A DNA stretch of 32,638 nucleotides, taken from assembly GCF_003997935.1 (NCBI RefSeq), contig NZ_RZQL01000046.1:1-32638 (forward strand). Reading direction: 5' to 3'. Source of the DNA: Mesorhizobium sp. M7A.F.Ca.US.006.01.1.1. GTDB taxonomy: Bacteria; Pseudomonadota; Alphaproteobacteria; Rhizobiales; Rhizobiaceae. How positions within the stretch are numbered: the first letter of the stretch is position 1; each line of letters opens with the position of its first letter. Made by a program: the position numbers and the translations under genes. Shown piece after piece: positions 24,643-31,932 of this stretch. A model generated the notes under the pieces. That model saw nothing but the letters and a program-made list of their open reading frames with translations, was not told the origin of the DNA and made no database searches.

Positions 24643-24684
24643 CTGAAACAAGGTCGCCGCTATGCGATCATTCGGCGGCTTTGA

Positions 24685-24939
24685 TCATTCCGCGGCTTTT
24701 TTGGGGGCCTGCTGGCTTTCCTCGGCCTCGGCCGCTTCCTCAAGCCGGGATGCGATAAGTTCCTGAATATCGCCGACTTCTTCCTGGATATCCTCCAGCG
24801 GAATGCCGACCTCGGCCGCCTCGGCGGCGCACTCCTTGGCCAAGGTTTCGGCCTGCTTGTCGATCCTTGCCTGGGAGGATTGGCAATGGACCTTTTCGCC
24901 GATCCATCCCCGCAAGAATTCGATGGCGTGTTCACTCAT
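24685..24939 (-). CDS. DUF768 family small protein
   Basis: This 84-residue protein begins MSEHAIEFLRGWIGEKV, the recognisable start of DUF768, a family I know mainly from Mesorhizobium. The rest is highly charged and helical (ETLAKECAAEAAEVGIPLED, IQEEVGDIQELIASRLEEAA) and ends in a Lys/Ala/Glu tail. No signal peptide or membrane helix is present. The function is unknown. ATG at 24939 is chosen over the longer frame to 25005 because the domain begins there and AGGGA lies upstream. It is convergent with the DmpA-type gene and is followed by a terminator. Confidence 0.85.
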   Translation of the reverse strand: MSEHAIEFLRGWIGEKVHCQSSQARIDKQAETLAKECAAEAAEVGIPLEDIQEEVGDIQELIASRLEEAAEAEESQQAPKKAAE

Positions 24940-25410
24940 ACTGCTGTTCCCTGGCGGCAAAGCCGGTTGGTAATCATAAACGTCGACATCCCGCAAAGGA
25001 TGCATGTCCCCATTCCAGCCGAGTCGCGGTCAGCCGGCAAGCCAATGCCGTCCAAGGTCCACAGAGCCATAGGAAATCGAGGGGTCAAGAGCATTTTCTG
25101 ATTCTGGAGGGGTCGGTACCGTTGGCTGGGTCACGCCCAGCGCTGCGCCACTGTTTCTATTTGCTTTTTTCCGGTTTCCGAGCCGTTTTCCGTCACAATA
25201 GATGGCACAACACACTACACATTCACAGTTGCTTCGAGGTGCTGCCCTCGGGCACGCAGGTCGAAGCCGCCGCTATATAGTGACATCGTCCTGCAATGTC
25301 GACTCCGCTCGCCATCCTGCTTCTTTCCGCCGCGCCGAAGGGCTCCGCGACGGACCAAGAGCAAGTGACGATGGACCCGAACCGGGTGGAGCAAGCCTTG
25401 GCGGAAACGC
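24940..25410. other. 471-bp intergenic region between doeB and the DUF768 gene
   Basis: I see no convincing gene here. It should hold the promoter of the DUF768 gene and the 3' end of the ectoine operon transcript. Hairpins are present at 25125-25141 (GCTGGG/CCCAGC) and 25375-25387 (ACCCG/CGGGT), but neither has a U-tract in the needed direction. A 52-codon plus-strand frame at 25296-25454 starts with a signal-like MSTPLAILLLSAA but overlaps the end of doeB; I do not call it. Confidence 0.5.
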
Positions 25411-26409
25411 TCAGACGTGCACAGCCACCACCGCCGCGCAGTCGCCGGCCTTGACCAGCCCAGGGAAATGCCGCGCCGCCAGCATGCCCGACATTTTTGC
25501 TCGGATCTCCTGGGGAGCGATGCCGGTGCGGCCGGTGGAATGAATGCGCGCCAGCACCGCGTCCTTCTCGACCGGCTCGCCGAGATCGACCATGGTTTCG
25601 ATCATGCCGTCATCCTCGGCGAACGAAAAACAATCGCCAGACGGCATGTCGAGCCACTGGGTTTTGCTCTTTTCGACCACTCCGGCAACAATGCCGGCGT
25701 GGCGCAGCACGTTGAGAATGCCGCGCCGGGCGATCCGCACCGTCTGCGCGCGCGAGGTGCCGCCGCCGCCAAGCTCGGTGCTGACGAAGACCTTGCCCAT
25801 CTCCTCGGCAGCCGTGTCGTACATGCCGACGGCGTCGATCTCGATCATGCGCATCGAGAACGGGGCGGCGAAGGCGGCGACCGCGTCGAAGGCTCTCTGT
25901 TCCAACGCCTTGTCGGGCAAAGTATGCGCGGCGCAGAACGGCACGAAGTCCAGCGTCTTGCCGCCGGAATGGAAGTCGAACACGATGTCGGCGCGAGGAA
26001 GCAGCTCACGCTGGAAATAGTCGGCGATCTTCTCGGTCACCGTCCCGTCCGGCCGGCCGGGAAAGCTGCGATTCATGTTGCCCTTGTCGATCGGCGAGGT
26101 GCGCGTGCCGGCGCGGAAGGCCGGATAGTTCATGGCCGGTACGATGATTACCGTTCCGCTGACATCTTTCGGATCGAGCGTGCGGGCGAGATCGTAGAGC
26201 GCAAGCGGCCCCTCATACTCGTCGCCATGGTTGCCGCCCGAAAGCAACGCCGCCGGCCCCTTGCCGTTGCGGATGACGCAGATCGGGATCATCACCGAGC
26301 CCCACGCCGAATCGTCGCGGCTGTAGGGCAGGCGCAGGAAACCATGCTGCACGCCATCCCTGTCGAAATCGACGGTCGGCGCGATCGGCGATGGGCGGAG
26401 GCTAGACAT
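25411..26409 (-). CDS. doeB: N-alpha-acetyl-L-2,4-diaminobutyrate deacetylase DoeB (EutE)
   Basis: This 332-residue zinc hydrolase of the succinylglutamate desuccinylase/aspartoacylase group removes acetate from N-alpha-acetyl-diaminobutyrate, the product of ectoine ring opening. Zinc ligands are visible in SGGNHGDEYEGPLALYDLA (H61, E64) and DFHSGGKTLDFVPF. The gene is the last of the ehu-eut-doe operon, 5 nt after doeA. The frame is open to 26823, but that part overlaps doeA; ATG at 26409 (MSSLRPSPIAPTVDFDRDG) matches the normal DoeB start. In S. meliloti the same gene is called eutE. I see no terminator with a U-tract downstream. Confidence 0.95.
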   Translation of the reverse strand: MSSLRPSPIAPTVDFDRDGVQHGFLRLPYSRDDSAWGSVMIPICVIRNGKGPAALLSGGNHGDEYEGPLALYDLARTLDPKDVSGTVIIVPAMNYPAFRAGTRTSPIDKGNMNRSFPGRPDGTVTEKIADYFQRELLPRADIVFDFHSGGKTLDFVPFCAAHTLPDKALEQRAFDAVAAFAAPFSMRMIEIDAVGMYDTAAEEMGKVFVSTELGGGGTSRAQTVRIARRGILNVLRHAGIVAGVVEKSKTQWLDMPSGDCFSFAEDDGMIETMVDLGEPVEKDAVLARIHSTGRTGIAPQEIRAKMSGMLAARHFPGLVKAGDCAAVVAVHV

Positions 26410-26414
26410 CGGGC

Positions 26415-27593
26415 TCAATCCTTCACCACCAGCTTGCGTGGCACATTGGCCAGGCACTCTACACCGGTTTCGGTGATCAGGATGGACTCGGTGATTTCCA
26501 GCCCCATCGTCTCCAGCCACAGGCCGGTCATGAAATGGAAGGTCATGCCGGGCTTGAGTTCGGTGCGGTCGCCGGGACGCAGGCTCATCGTGCGTTCGCC
26601 CCAGTCCGGCGGATAGGAGAGGCCGATCGAGTAGCCGGTGCGGTTGTCCTTGACGATGCCATACTTCTTCAGCACGGCGAAGAAGGCATTGGCGATGTCC
26701 TCGCAGGCGTTGCCGGGTTTCGCGGCGGCCAGCCCCGCTTCCATGCCTTCCAGCGTCGCCTTCTCGGCATCGAGGAATTCCTGCGTCGGCTTGCCCAGAA
26801 AGACGGTGCGCGACAGAGGGCAATGGTAGCGGTTGTAGCAGCCGGCGATCTCGAAGAAAGTGCCCTCGCCCCGCTTCATCGGTCTGTCATCCCAGGTCAG
26901 ATGCGGCGCCGAGGCATCGGCACCCGACGGCAGCAGCGGCACGATCGCCGGATAGTCGCCGCCAATACCGTCGACGCCGCGCGTGCCGGCATCGTAGATT
27001 TCGGCAACGAGATCGCATTTGCGCATGCCGACCTCGATCTTGTCGACGATACGCTGGTGCATCGCTTCGACGATGCGGGCAGCCTTGCGCATATAGTCGA
27101 TCTCGGTCGGGCTCTTGATCGCGCGCTGCCAGTTGACCAGCGCGGTGGCATCGACAAAGCGGGCATTGGGCAAATGCTTCTGCAGCGATGCGAAGGCTGC
27201 GGCCGAGAACCAGTAATTGTCCATCTCAACGCCGACTGTCAGCTTGCCCCAGCCGCGATCCGCAAGCACACTGGCCAAAAAATCCATCGGGTGGCGCTCG
27301 GTCGACTGCACATAGTGGTCGGCATAGCCGACGATGTTGTCATGCGCGAGATAGGCAGTGCGCTTGGCACCGTTGGCGTCCTGGCCGCGGCCGTACCAGA
27401 CCGGCTCGCCCGATGGCGGCACGATAACCGCCTGATGCACATAGAACGACCAGCCGTCATAGCCGGTCAACCAGGCCATGTTGGAAGGATCGCTGATAAC
27501 AAGAAGATCGACGCCCTTCACCTCCATGGCTTTCCGCGTCTTGGCGAGGCGATCCGCAAATTCGCCACGCGAGAATTTCAGATTCGGTTGCAT
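26415..27593 (-). CDS. doeA: Ectoine hydrolase DoeA (EutD)
   Basis: This 392-residue enzyme has the creatinase/aminopeptidase P (M24, pita-bread) fold and opens the ectoine ring to N-acetylated 2,4-diaminobutyrate. N-terminal domain: KFSRGEFADRLAKTRKAME and SDPSNMAWLTGYDGWSFYVH. C-terminal domain: WQRAIKSPTEIDYMRKAA, GEGTFFEIAGCYNRYHCPLS, GYSIGLSYPPDWGE and GLEITESILITETG. The family annotation ectoine hydrolase follows from this fold together with the operon: eutA, eutB and eutC upstream and doeB 5 nt downstream. On its own it could be mistaken for a Xaa-Pro dipeptidase. The gap to eutC is 38 bp. It corresponds to eutD of S. meliloti. Confidence 0.95.
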   Translation of the reverse strand: MQPNLKFSRGEFADRLAKTRKAMEVKGVDLLVISDPSNMAWLTGYDGWSFYVHQAVIVPPSGEPVWYGRGQDANGAKRTAYLAHDNIVGYADHYVQSTERHPMDFLASVLADRGWGKLTVGVEMDNYWFSAAAFASLQKHLPNARFVDATALVNWQRAIKSPTEIDYMRKAARIVEAMHQRIVDKIEVGMRKCDLVAEIYDAGTRGVDGIGGDYPAIVPLLPSGADASAPHLTWDDRPMKRGEGTFFEIAGCYNRYHCPLSRTVFLGKPTQEFLDAEKATLEGMEAGLAAAKPGNACEDIANAFFAVLKKYGIVKDNRTGYSIGLSYPPDWGERTMSLRPGDRTELKPGMTFHFMTGLWLETMGLEITESILITETGVECLANVPRKLVVKD

Positions 27594-27631
27594 TGTTCTT
27601 AGTCCTCGTTTGTTGGGCCTCTCGGCCGGTA

Positions 27632-28624
27632 TCAGCTTTCGAAAATGGTTCCAGAGTTGGCCGCCCGCGCCCGGTCGCGGGCGAGCGTGGCGATCGCCGT
27701 GTCCTGGACGCCGGTGCCGGTGAGATCGGCGATGGTGATGTCGCTGGCCGAGCGCCGGCCATGTTTTTCGCCGGCGATGATCTGGCCGAGTTCGGTCACC
27801 TCCGCATCTCCAGCCATCACACCCGCCGCGATGGCATGGTGCAGCTCACCCAGCCGCCGCGTCTGCCGTGCGCTGTCGGCGACATAGAGATCGGCCATGC
27901 GCAGGATTGCCGGCGCGATCTCGTTCTTGTGTTCGGCGTCCGATCCCATCGCGGTGATGTGCTGGCCGGTGGAAACGAATCCTGCCTTGATCAGCGGCTC
28001 GGTTGAAGGCGTGGTGGTGACGATGATGTCGGCGCCGGCGATCGCGTTTGCCGCGTCGGATTCAGCGCGCACGACGATGCCGAGCTTTTCGCGCAGGGCT
28101 CCGGCGGTCGCCTCGGCCTTCGTCGGATCGCGCGCCCAGATGCGCGCCTCGGCAATCGGCCGTACCAGCATGAGGGCTTCCAATTGCAACCCGGCCTGGA
28201 CACCGGCGCCGAAGATCGCGGCAACGGACGACTCCTGCCGCGACAGATGTTTGGCGGCGACGGCGCCGGCAGCAGCCGTGCGGACGTCGGTGAGATAGCC
28301 ATTGTCGAGCAGCAGCGCTTCAACCAGGCCGGTCTTGGCTGACAGCAGCACCATCATGCCGTTGACGCTGGGCAGGCCGAGCTTCGGATTGTCGAAGAAG
28401 CCGGGGCTGATCTTGATGGCGAAACCGTCAATGCCAGGCACATAGGCGGTCTTCACGTCGACCTCGCCGCGATGCTCGGGAATGTCTAGCCGCAGGATCG
28501 GCGGCATCGCCACCGGCAGGGTAGCGAGCGCGCGGAAAGCGTTTTCGACGCAGGCGACGGCATCGAGATCGAGTGTCACGATCGCCCGAAGCTCTTTCTC
28601 GGTAAGGATGGTCATCCGGCTCAT
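27632..28624 (-). CDS. eutC: Ectoine utilization protein EutC (ornithine cyclodeaminase family)
   Basis: This 330-residue protein is of the ornithine cyclodeaminase/mu-crystallin family. Visible landmarks are KISPGFFDNPKLGLPSVNG, the segment LTDVRTAAAGAVAAKHLS, the Rossmann motif FGAGVQAGLQLEAL and the C-terminal ADLTGTGVQDTAIATLA. In ectoine operons it is named EutC and is needed, with EutA and EutB, for converting hydroxyectoine to ectoine; it probably acts as an NAD-dependent imine reductase, which is family-based inference. Its start codon overlaps the eutB stop by 4 nt (ATGA), so the two are translationally coupled. Confidence 0.93.
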   Translation of the reverse strand: MSRMTILTEKELRAIVTLDLDAVACVENAFRALATLPVAMPPILRLDIPEHRGEVDVKTAYVPGIDGFAIKISPGFFDNPKLGLPSVNGMMVLLSAKTGLVEALLLDNGYLTDVRTAAAGAVAAKHLSRQESSVAAIFGAGVQAGLQLEALMLVRPIAEARIWARDPTKAEATAGALREKLGIVVRAESDAANAIAGADIIVTTTPSTEPLIKAGFVSTGQHITAMGSDAEHKNEIAPAILRMADLYVADSARQTRRLGELHHAIAAGVMAGDAEVTELGQIIAGEKHGRRSASDITIADLTGTGVQDTAIATLARDRARAANSGTIFES

Positions 28625-29619
28625 GCGGCGCGCTCCTTAAGCGACGGCGCCTCGCCGCAGACGATTGTGCGGTGCGCGTTCATATCGATGTTGCGGCCGG
28701 AGAGAAGCACGACCGCCGGCCCGTCCGCCCTGACCTTGCCGGCCAGCAGCGCGGCGATACCGACCGCGCCGGCTCCCTCGACGATTTCGCGCTCCTGCGC
28801 ATAAGCGTGGCGGATACCGGCGGCGATCTCGTCTTCACTGAGCAGGATGACATCGTCGAGCAGGTCGCGGCACATGGCGAAGGTCAACCGATTGTCGAGG
28901 CCGATGCCGCCGCCGAGCGAATCCGCCAGCGTCGGCAATTCTTCCACCAGCACCGGGTGGCCCGCATCGAGGCTGGCCTTCATCGCCGGGCCACGCGCCA
29001 TCGAGACACCGATGACTTTTGTCCGGGGGCTGACGCCTTTGATGGCCGCGGCAACGCCTGAGGCGAGCCCGCCACCCGACAACTGCACCAGAACGAGGGC
29101 AGCATCCGGGACCTGTTCGATCATCTCAAGCCCGAGCGTGCCTTGCCCGGCGATAATGTCGGGATGGTCGAAGGGTGGCAGCATGACCAGCCCCTCTTGC
29201 GCCACCAGCCGTTCGACCTCCTGCTGGGCATCGTCCTGGCTGTCGCCGATAATGCGGACCTCCGCGCCAAGCCGGCCGATCTCGTCGAGCTTGTTGCCCG
29301 GCACCAGCTTCGACATGCAGATCACCGCGCGCATGCCCTCAAGCTTCGCCGCATGCGCAAGCGCGTGGCCGTGATTACCAGTGGAGGCCGCGACCACGCC
29401 GCGAGCCTTCTCCTCGGCGCTCAACGAGGCGATGGCGTTCGAGGCGCCCCGCAGCTTGAAGCTGCCGGTGGTCTGGCGGTGTTCGAGCTTGAGGTGAACC
29501 GGGACGCCGCAGCGTTCGGAAAGACTTTGGGATAGCACGGTCGGCGTGCGCTCGACCTTACCGGCAATGCGCTCACGCGCGGCGCGAATGTGCTCAAGAG
29601 TGACCTGTGTCATGATCAT
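28621..29619 (-). CDS. eutB: Hydroxyectoine utilization dehydratase EutB (PLP-dependent)
   Basis: This 332-residue protein is a fold-type II PLP enzyme resembling threonine dehydratase. The PLP lysine is in TTGSFKLRGAS (K56 from this start), the substrate loop is ASTGNHGHALAHAA and the phosphate-binding glycines are in QLSGGGLASGVAAA. In ectoine catabolism EutB is thought to eliminate water from the hydroxyectoine-derived intermediate. ATG 29619 overlaps the eutA stop as TGATG, indicating coupling; ATG at 29613 (MTQVTLEHIRAARERI) is an equally good start from homologue memory. It overlaps eutC by 4 nt at the other end. Without the operon it would read as a serine/threonine dehydratase. Confidence 0.93.
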   Translation of the reverse strand: MIMTQVTLEHIRAARERIAGKVERTPTVLSQSLSERCGVPVHLKLEHRQTTGSFKLRGASNAIASLSAEEKARGVVAASTGNHGHALAHAAKLEGMRAVICMSKLVPGNKLDEIGRLGAEVRIIGDSQDDAQQEVERLVAQEGLVMLPPFDHPDIIAGQGTLGLEMIEQVPDAALVLVQLSGGGLASGVAAAIKGVSPRTKVIGVSMARGPAMKASLDAGHPVLVEELPTLADSLGGGIGLDNRLTFAMCRDLLDDVILLSEDEIAAGIRHAYAQEREIVEGAGAVGIAALLAGKVRADGPAVVLLSGRNIDMNAHRTIVCGEAPSLKERAA

Positions 29620-30398
29620 CAATCAGGCGGCAATGCCAGCGTCATCAGACGGCCGAATTCGGGATGGGCTGTCTCATCGCCGCAAATCCGAAGACAATTC
29701 CAGGCGGTCGCCTGGTTGCTGGTCACCACAGGACGTCCGATGGCCTTTTCCATGCCGGTGACCGCGAGGGCGCTACGCAGCGCCGTGCAGGACACGAACA
29801 GCGCATCGGCACTGGCGTCGGTCGCTTCCCGCGCCAGATCGACAAGCGTTGCCGGTGCGATGCGCGCCATCTCGCGGTCGTCCTCGAAACCGAGGCAGGT
29901 GAAGCTGACGATCTCGAAGCCGCGCGCCGCGAAATAGGCGGCCATCGGCCTGGATGTCTCGACCGTGTAGGGGGTGAGAATGCTGATTTTCTTCGCACCC
30001 AGTGCACGCAGCCCGCGCACGCCCGCCATCGGTGGGGTGACGACTGGCACGCCAGGCTTGGCGGCCTGGACCGCCGCCTCGATCTCGGCATCGCCGATCA
30101 CCACCGAGGCCGAAGTGCAGGAATAGCAGATGGCATCGAGCTTCTCGTCCGGCAGGATCAGGGCCGCGCCCGCCGTCAGCGCCGGCTGCATCTTGCGCAG
30201 GTTTTCGGGCGTCGTCGGGTTGGCGTAGGGAATGCGCGCGACATAGACGCCGATCCGCTCGCTCGCCACCATGCGGCGGAAATCCGGCTCGCTGGTGTGG
30301 TCGGTGGCCAGGATGATCAGGCCGACGCGCCGCTCCAGCGGGCGCGCATCCAACGCCGGCCGTTTCGGGTAGACCTTGATCTCGGGCAAGGGTTTCAT
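29619..30398 (-). CDS. eutA: Ectoine utilization protein EutA (Asp/Glu racemase superfamily)
   Basis: This 259-residue protein belongs to the Asp/Glu racemase and maleate cis-trans isomerase superfamily. The two catalytic cysteines are C94 in ICYSCTSASVVIG and C204 in LFVSCTALRS; GLIILATDHTSEPDFRRM lies near the N-terminus. With EutB and EutC it belongs to the part of the pathway that handles hydroxyectoine; a role in changing a stereocentre is plausible from the family. The start lies 3 nt after the ehuD stop, and the stop codon overlaps the eutB start, so the genes form one tight transcript unit. Confidence 0.93.
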   Translation of the reverse strand: MKPLPEIKVYPKRPALDARPLERRVGLIILATDHTSEPDFRRMVASERIGVYVARIPYANPTTPENLRKMQPALTAGAALILPDEKLDAICYSCTSASVVIGDAEIEAAVQAAKPGVPVVTPPMAGVRGLRALGAKKISILTPYTVETSRPMAAYFAARGFEIVSFTCLGFEDDREMARIAPATLVDLAREATDASADALFVSCTALRSALAVTGMEKAIGRPVVTSNQATAWNCLRICGDETAHPEFGRLMTLALPPD

Positions 30399-30401
30399 CG
30401 G

Positions 30402-31061
30402 CTACCTCTCGATCTTGCCGTAGCGGCGTTCCAGCCAGCGCAGCAGCACGACCGAAAACAGACTGATGACGAGGAAGAAAGCGCCGACCAGCGTTATCGG
30501 CTCGATATAGCGATAATAGGTGTTGGCGACGCTTTTCGCCTGGTTCATCAGTTCCAGCACGGTGATCGCCGACAGCAGTGGCGTTTCCTTGAACATGGCG
30601 ATGAAATAATTTGCCAGCGCCGGGATCATCGGCGGAATGGCCTGCGGAATGATGATGTGGGTCCAGGTCTGCCTGGCGCTCAAATTGCATGCCTTGGCGG
30701 CCTCCCATTGGCCGCGCGGCACATTATCGATGCCGGCGCGGTAGACTTCCGCCGTGTAGGTGCCGTAGTGCAGCCCGAGCCCGATGACGCCGGCGACCAG
30801 CGGCGGCAACAGGATGCCGAAGTCGGGCAGCACGTAGAAGATGAAATAGAGCTGCACCAGCAATGGCGTGCCGCGGATGAACTCGGCGAGAAAGCCGACC
30901 GTGCGCGACAACGCCTTGTTGGGCGAGCGGCGCGCCAGCGCGATGCCCAGCCCGACGATCGCCGCCAGCACCGAGCCGAGCAGCGTCGCCAGGATGGTGA
31001 TCTTCACGCCCTGGATCAGCGTCGGCATGATTTCCCAGACGAAATTCCAATCCCACTCCAT
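30402..31061 (-). CDS. ehuD: Ectoine/hydroxyectoine ABC transporter permease EhuD
   Basis: This 219-residue inner-membrane permease is of the polar amino acid (HisM-type) family. It has several hydrophobic segments and the conserved cytoplasmic EAA-type loop QWEAAKACNLSARQTWTHII, which contacts the ATPase. GTPLLVQLYFIFYVLP is a typical family motif. It is the partner of EhuC. ATG at 31061 (MEWDWNFVWEIMPTLIQG) is chosen over the open frame to 31112 because it gives the usual N-terminus of such permeases; the ribosome binding site is weak. The ehuC stop is 34 nt upstream and eutA starts 3 nt downstream. Assignment as EhuD rests on gene order with eutABC and doeAB. Confidence 0.93.
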   Translation of the reverse strand: MEWDWNFVWEIMPTLIQGVKITILATLLGSVLAAIVGLGIALARRSPNKALSRTVGFLAEFIRGTPLLVQLYFIFYVLPDFGILLPPLVAGVIGLGLHYGTYTAEVYRAGIDNVPRGQWEAAKACNLSARQTWTHIIIPQAIPPMIPALANYFIAMFKETPLLSAITVLELMNQAKSVANTYYRYIEPITLVGAFFLVISLFSVVLLRWLERRYGKIER

Positions 31062-31095
31062 CAGAAGGCCCAATTTATCAGAAGGGAATTGGCCA

Positions 31096-31755
31096 TCAGG
31101 CACGCACCCCATCGAGGCCGCGCGCCATGCGGCGTTCCAGCGAGCGCACGCCCCACGAGATGAGCAGGGCGAGGATGAAATAGAGGATCAGGATGGTGGT
31201 GAACGGCACCAAGGTGTTGCCGGTCTGGGCGCGCACCACCTGCGCCTGGAAGGTCAGGTCGGTGAGCGAGATCAACGACACCACGGCGGTCGCCTTGAGC
31301 AGTTCGATGGCGTTGTTGCCGAAGGTCGGCAGCATCACCAGCAGCGCCTGCGGCAGGATGACGTGGCGCATGCCTTGCCAGCGGCCGAGATTGAGTGCGG
31401 TGCAGGCCTCATATTGTTCACGACCGATCGACTGGATGGCGCCGCGCACCACTTCGGCGGCGTAGGCGCCGACATTGAGGCCGAGCGCCAGCACGCCGGC
31501 CTGCAACGGGGTCAGCGAAATGCCGGCAAAGGGCAGCACGAAATAGGCCCAGAACAACTGCACGAAGATCGAGGTGCCGCGGAAGAATTCGATGTAGGCG
31601 GTGGCCAGCGCGCGCACCATGAAGAAACGCGACAGCCGCCCCATTCCGGCAAGAAAGGCCATGAACAGCGCAAGCACCGACCCCATCAGCGTCAGCTCGA
31701 TGGTGACAAGCGCTCCCTGCAATATCAGGCCGAAATAGCCGGACCACTGGGTCAT
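31096..31755 (-). CDS. ehuC: Ectoine/hydroxyectoine ABC transporter permease EhuC
   Basis: This 219-residue permease pairs with EhuD in the membrane channel of the ectoine importer. Family motifs are EFFRGTSIFVQLFWAYFVLP and the EAA-type loop EQYEACTALNLGRWQGMRHV. The first hydrophobic segments begin right after MTQWSGYFGLILQGALVTIE. It lies between ehuB, from which it is separated by a palindromic element, and ehuD. Ectoine specificity is inferred from operon context; sequence alone indicates only an amino acid-type permease. Confidence 0.93.
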   Translation of the reverse strand: MTQWSGYFGLILQGALVTIELTLMGSVLALFMAFLAGMGRLSRFFMVRALATAYIEFFRGTSIFVQLFWAYFVLPFAGISLTPLQAGVLALGLNVGAYAAEVVRGAIQSIGREQYEACTALNLGRWQGMRHVILPQALLVMLPTFGNNAIELLKATAVVSLISLTDLTFQAQVVRAQTGNTLVPFTTILILYFILALLISWGVRSLERRMARGLDGVRA

Positions 31756-31790
31756 CTAATGTACTGTTCCACCTGGACGTTTGGTCGAAG

Positions 31791-31917
31791 CCCCCTCACC
31801 CGGCCTCCGCTACGCTCGGCCGACCTCTCCCCGGCGGGGAGAGGAGACCACCAGCGTCGGCGCCAGCCTCTTCTCCCCAGCGGGGAGAAGGTGGCCCGAA
31901 GGGCCGGATGAGGGGGG
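31791..31917. repeat. Palindromic intergenic element, family B copy 2
   Basis: This 127-bp element matches the one at 5488-5615 over its full length with scattered differences; the ends CCCCCTCACCC and GGATGAGGGGGG are the same. Internal hairpins include TCTCCCCgGCGGGGAGA and CTTCTCCCC/GGGGAGAAG. It starts 15 nt after the ehuB stop and ends 35 nt before ehuC, so the operon transcript would carry it between the binding-protein and permease genes. Confidence 0.87.
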
Positions 31918-31932
31918 TCTTCCTTCCTTACT

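Noticed and set aside
25296..25454. A 52-codon frame with a signal-like N-terminus near the end of doeB
   Set aside because: It overlaps the doeB 3' end, has no clear ribosome binding site and no recognisable homologue, so it could be chance.
29664..31163. A 499-codon plus-strand open frame opposite eutA, eutB and ehuD
   Set aside because: Antisense shadow spanning several well-supported genes; similar shadows lie opposite glcF (5587-6825) and doeB (25417-26616).
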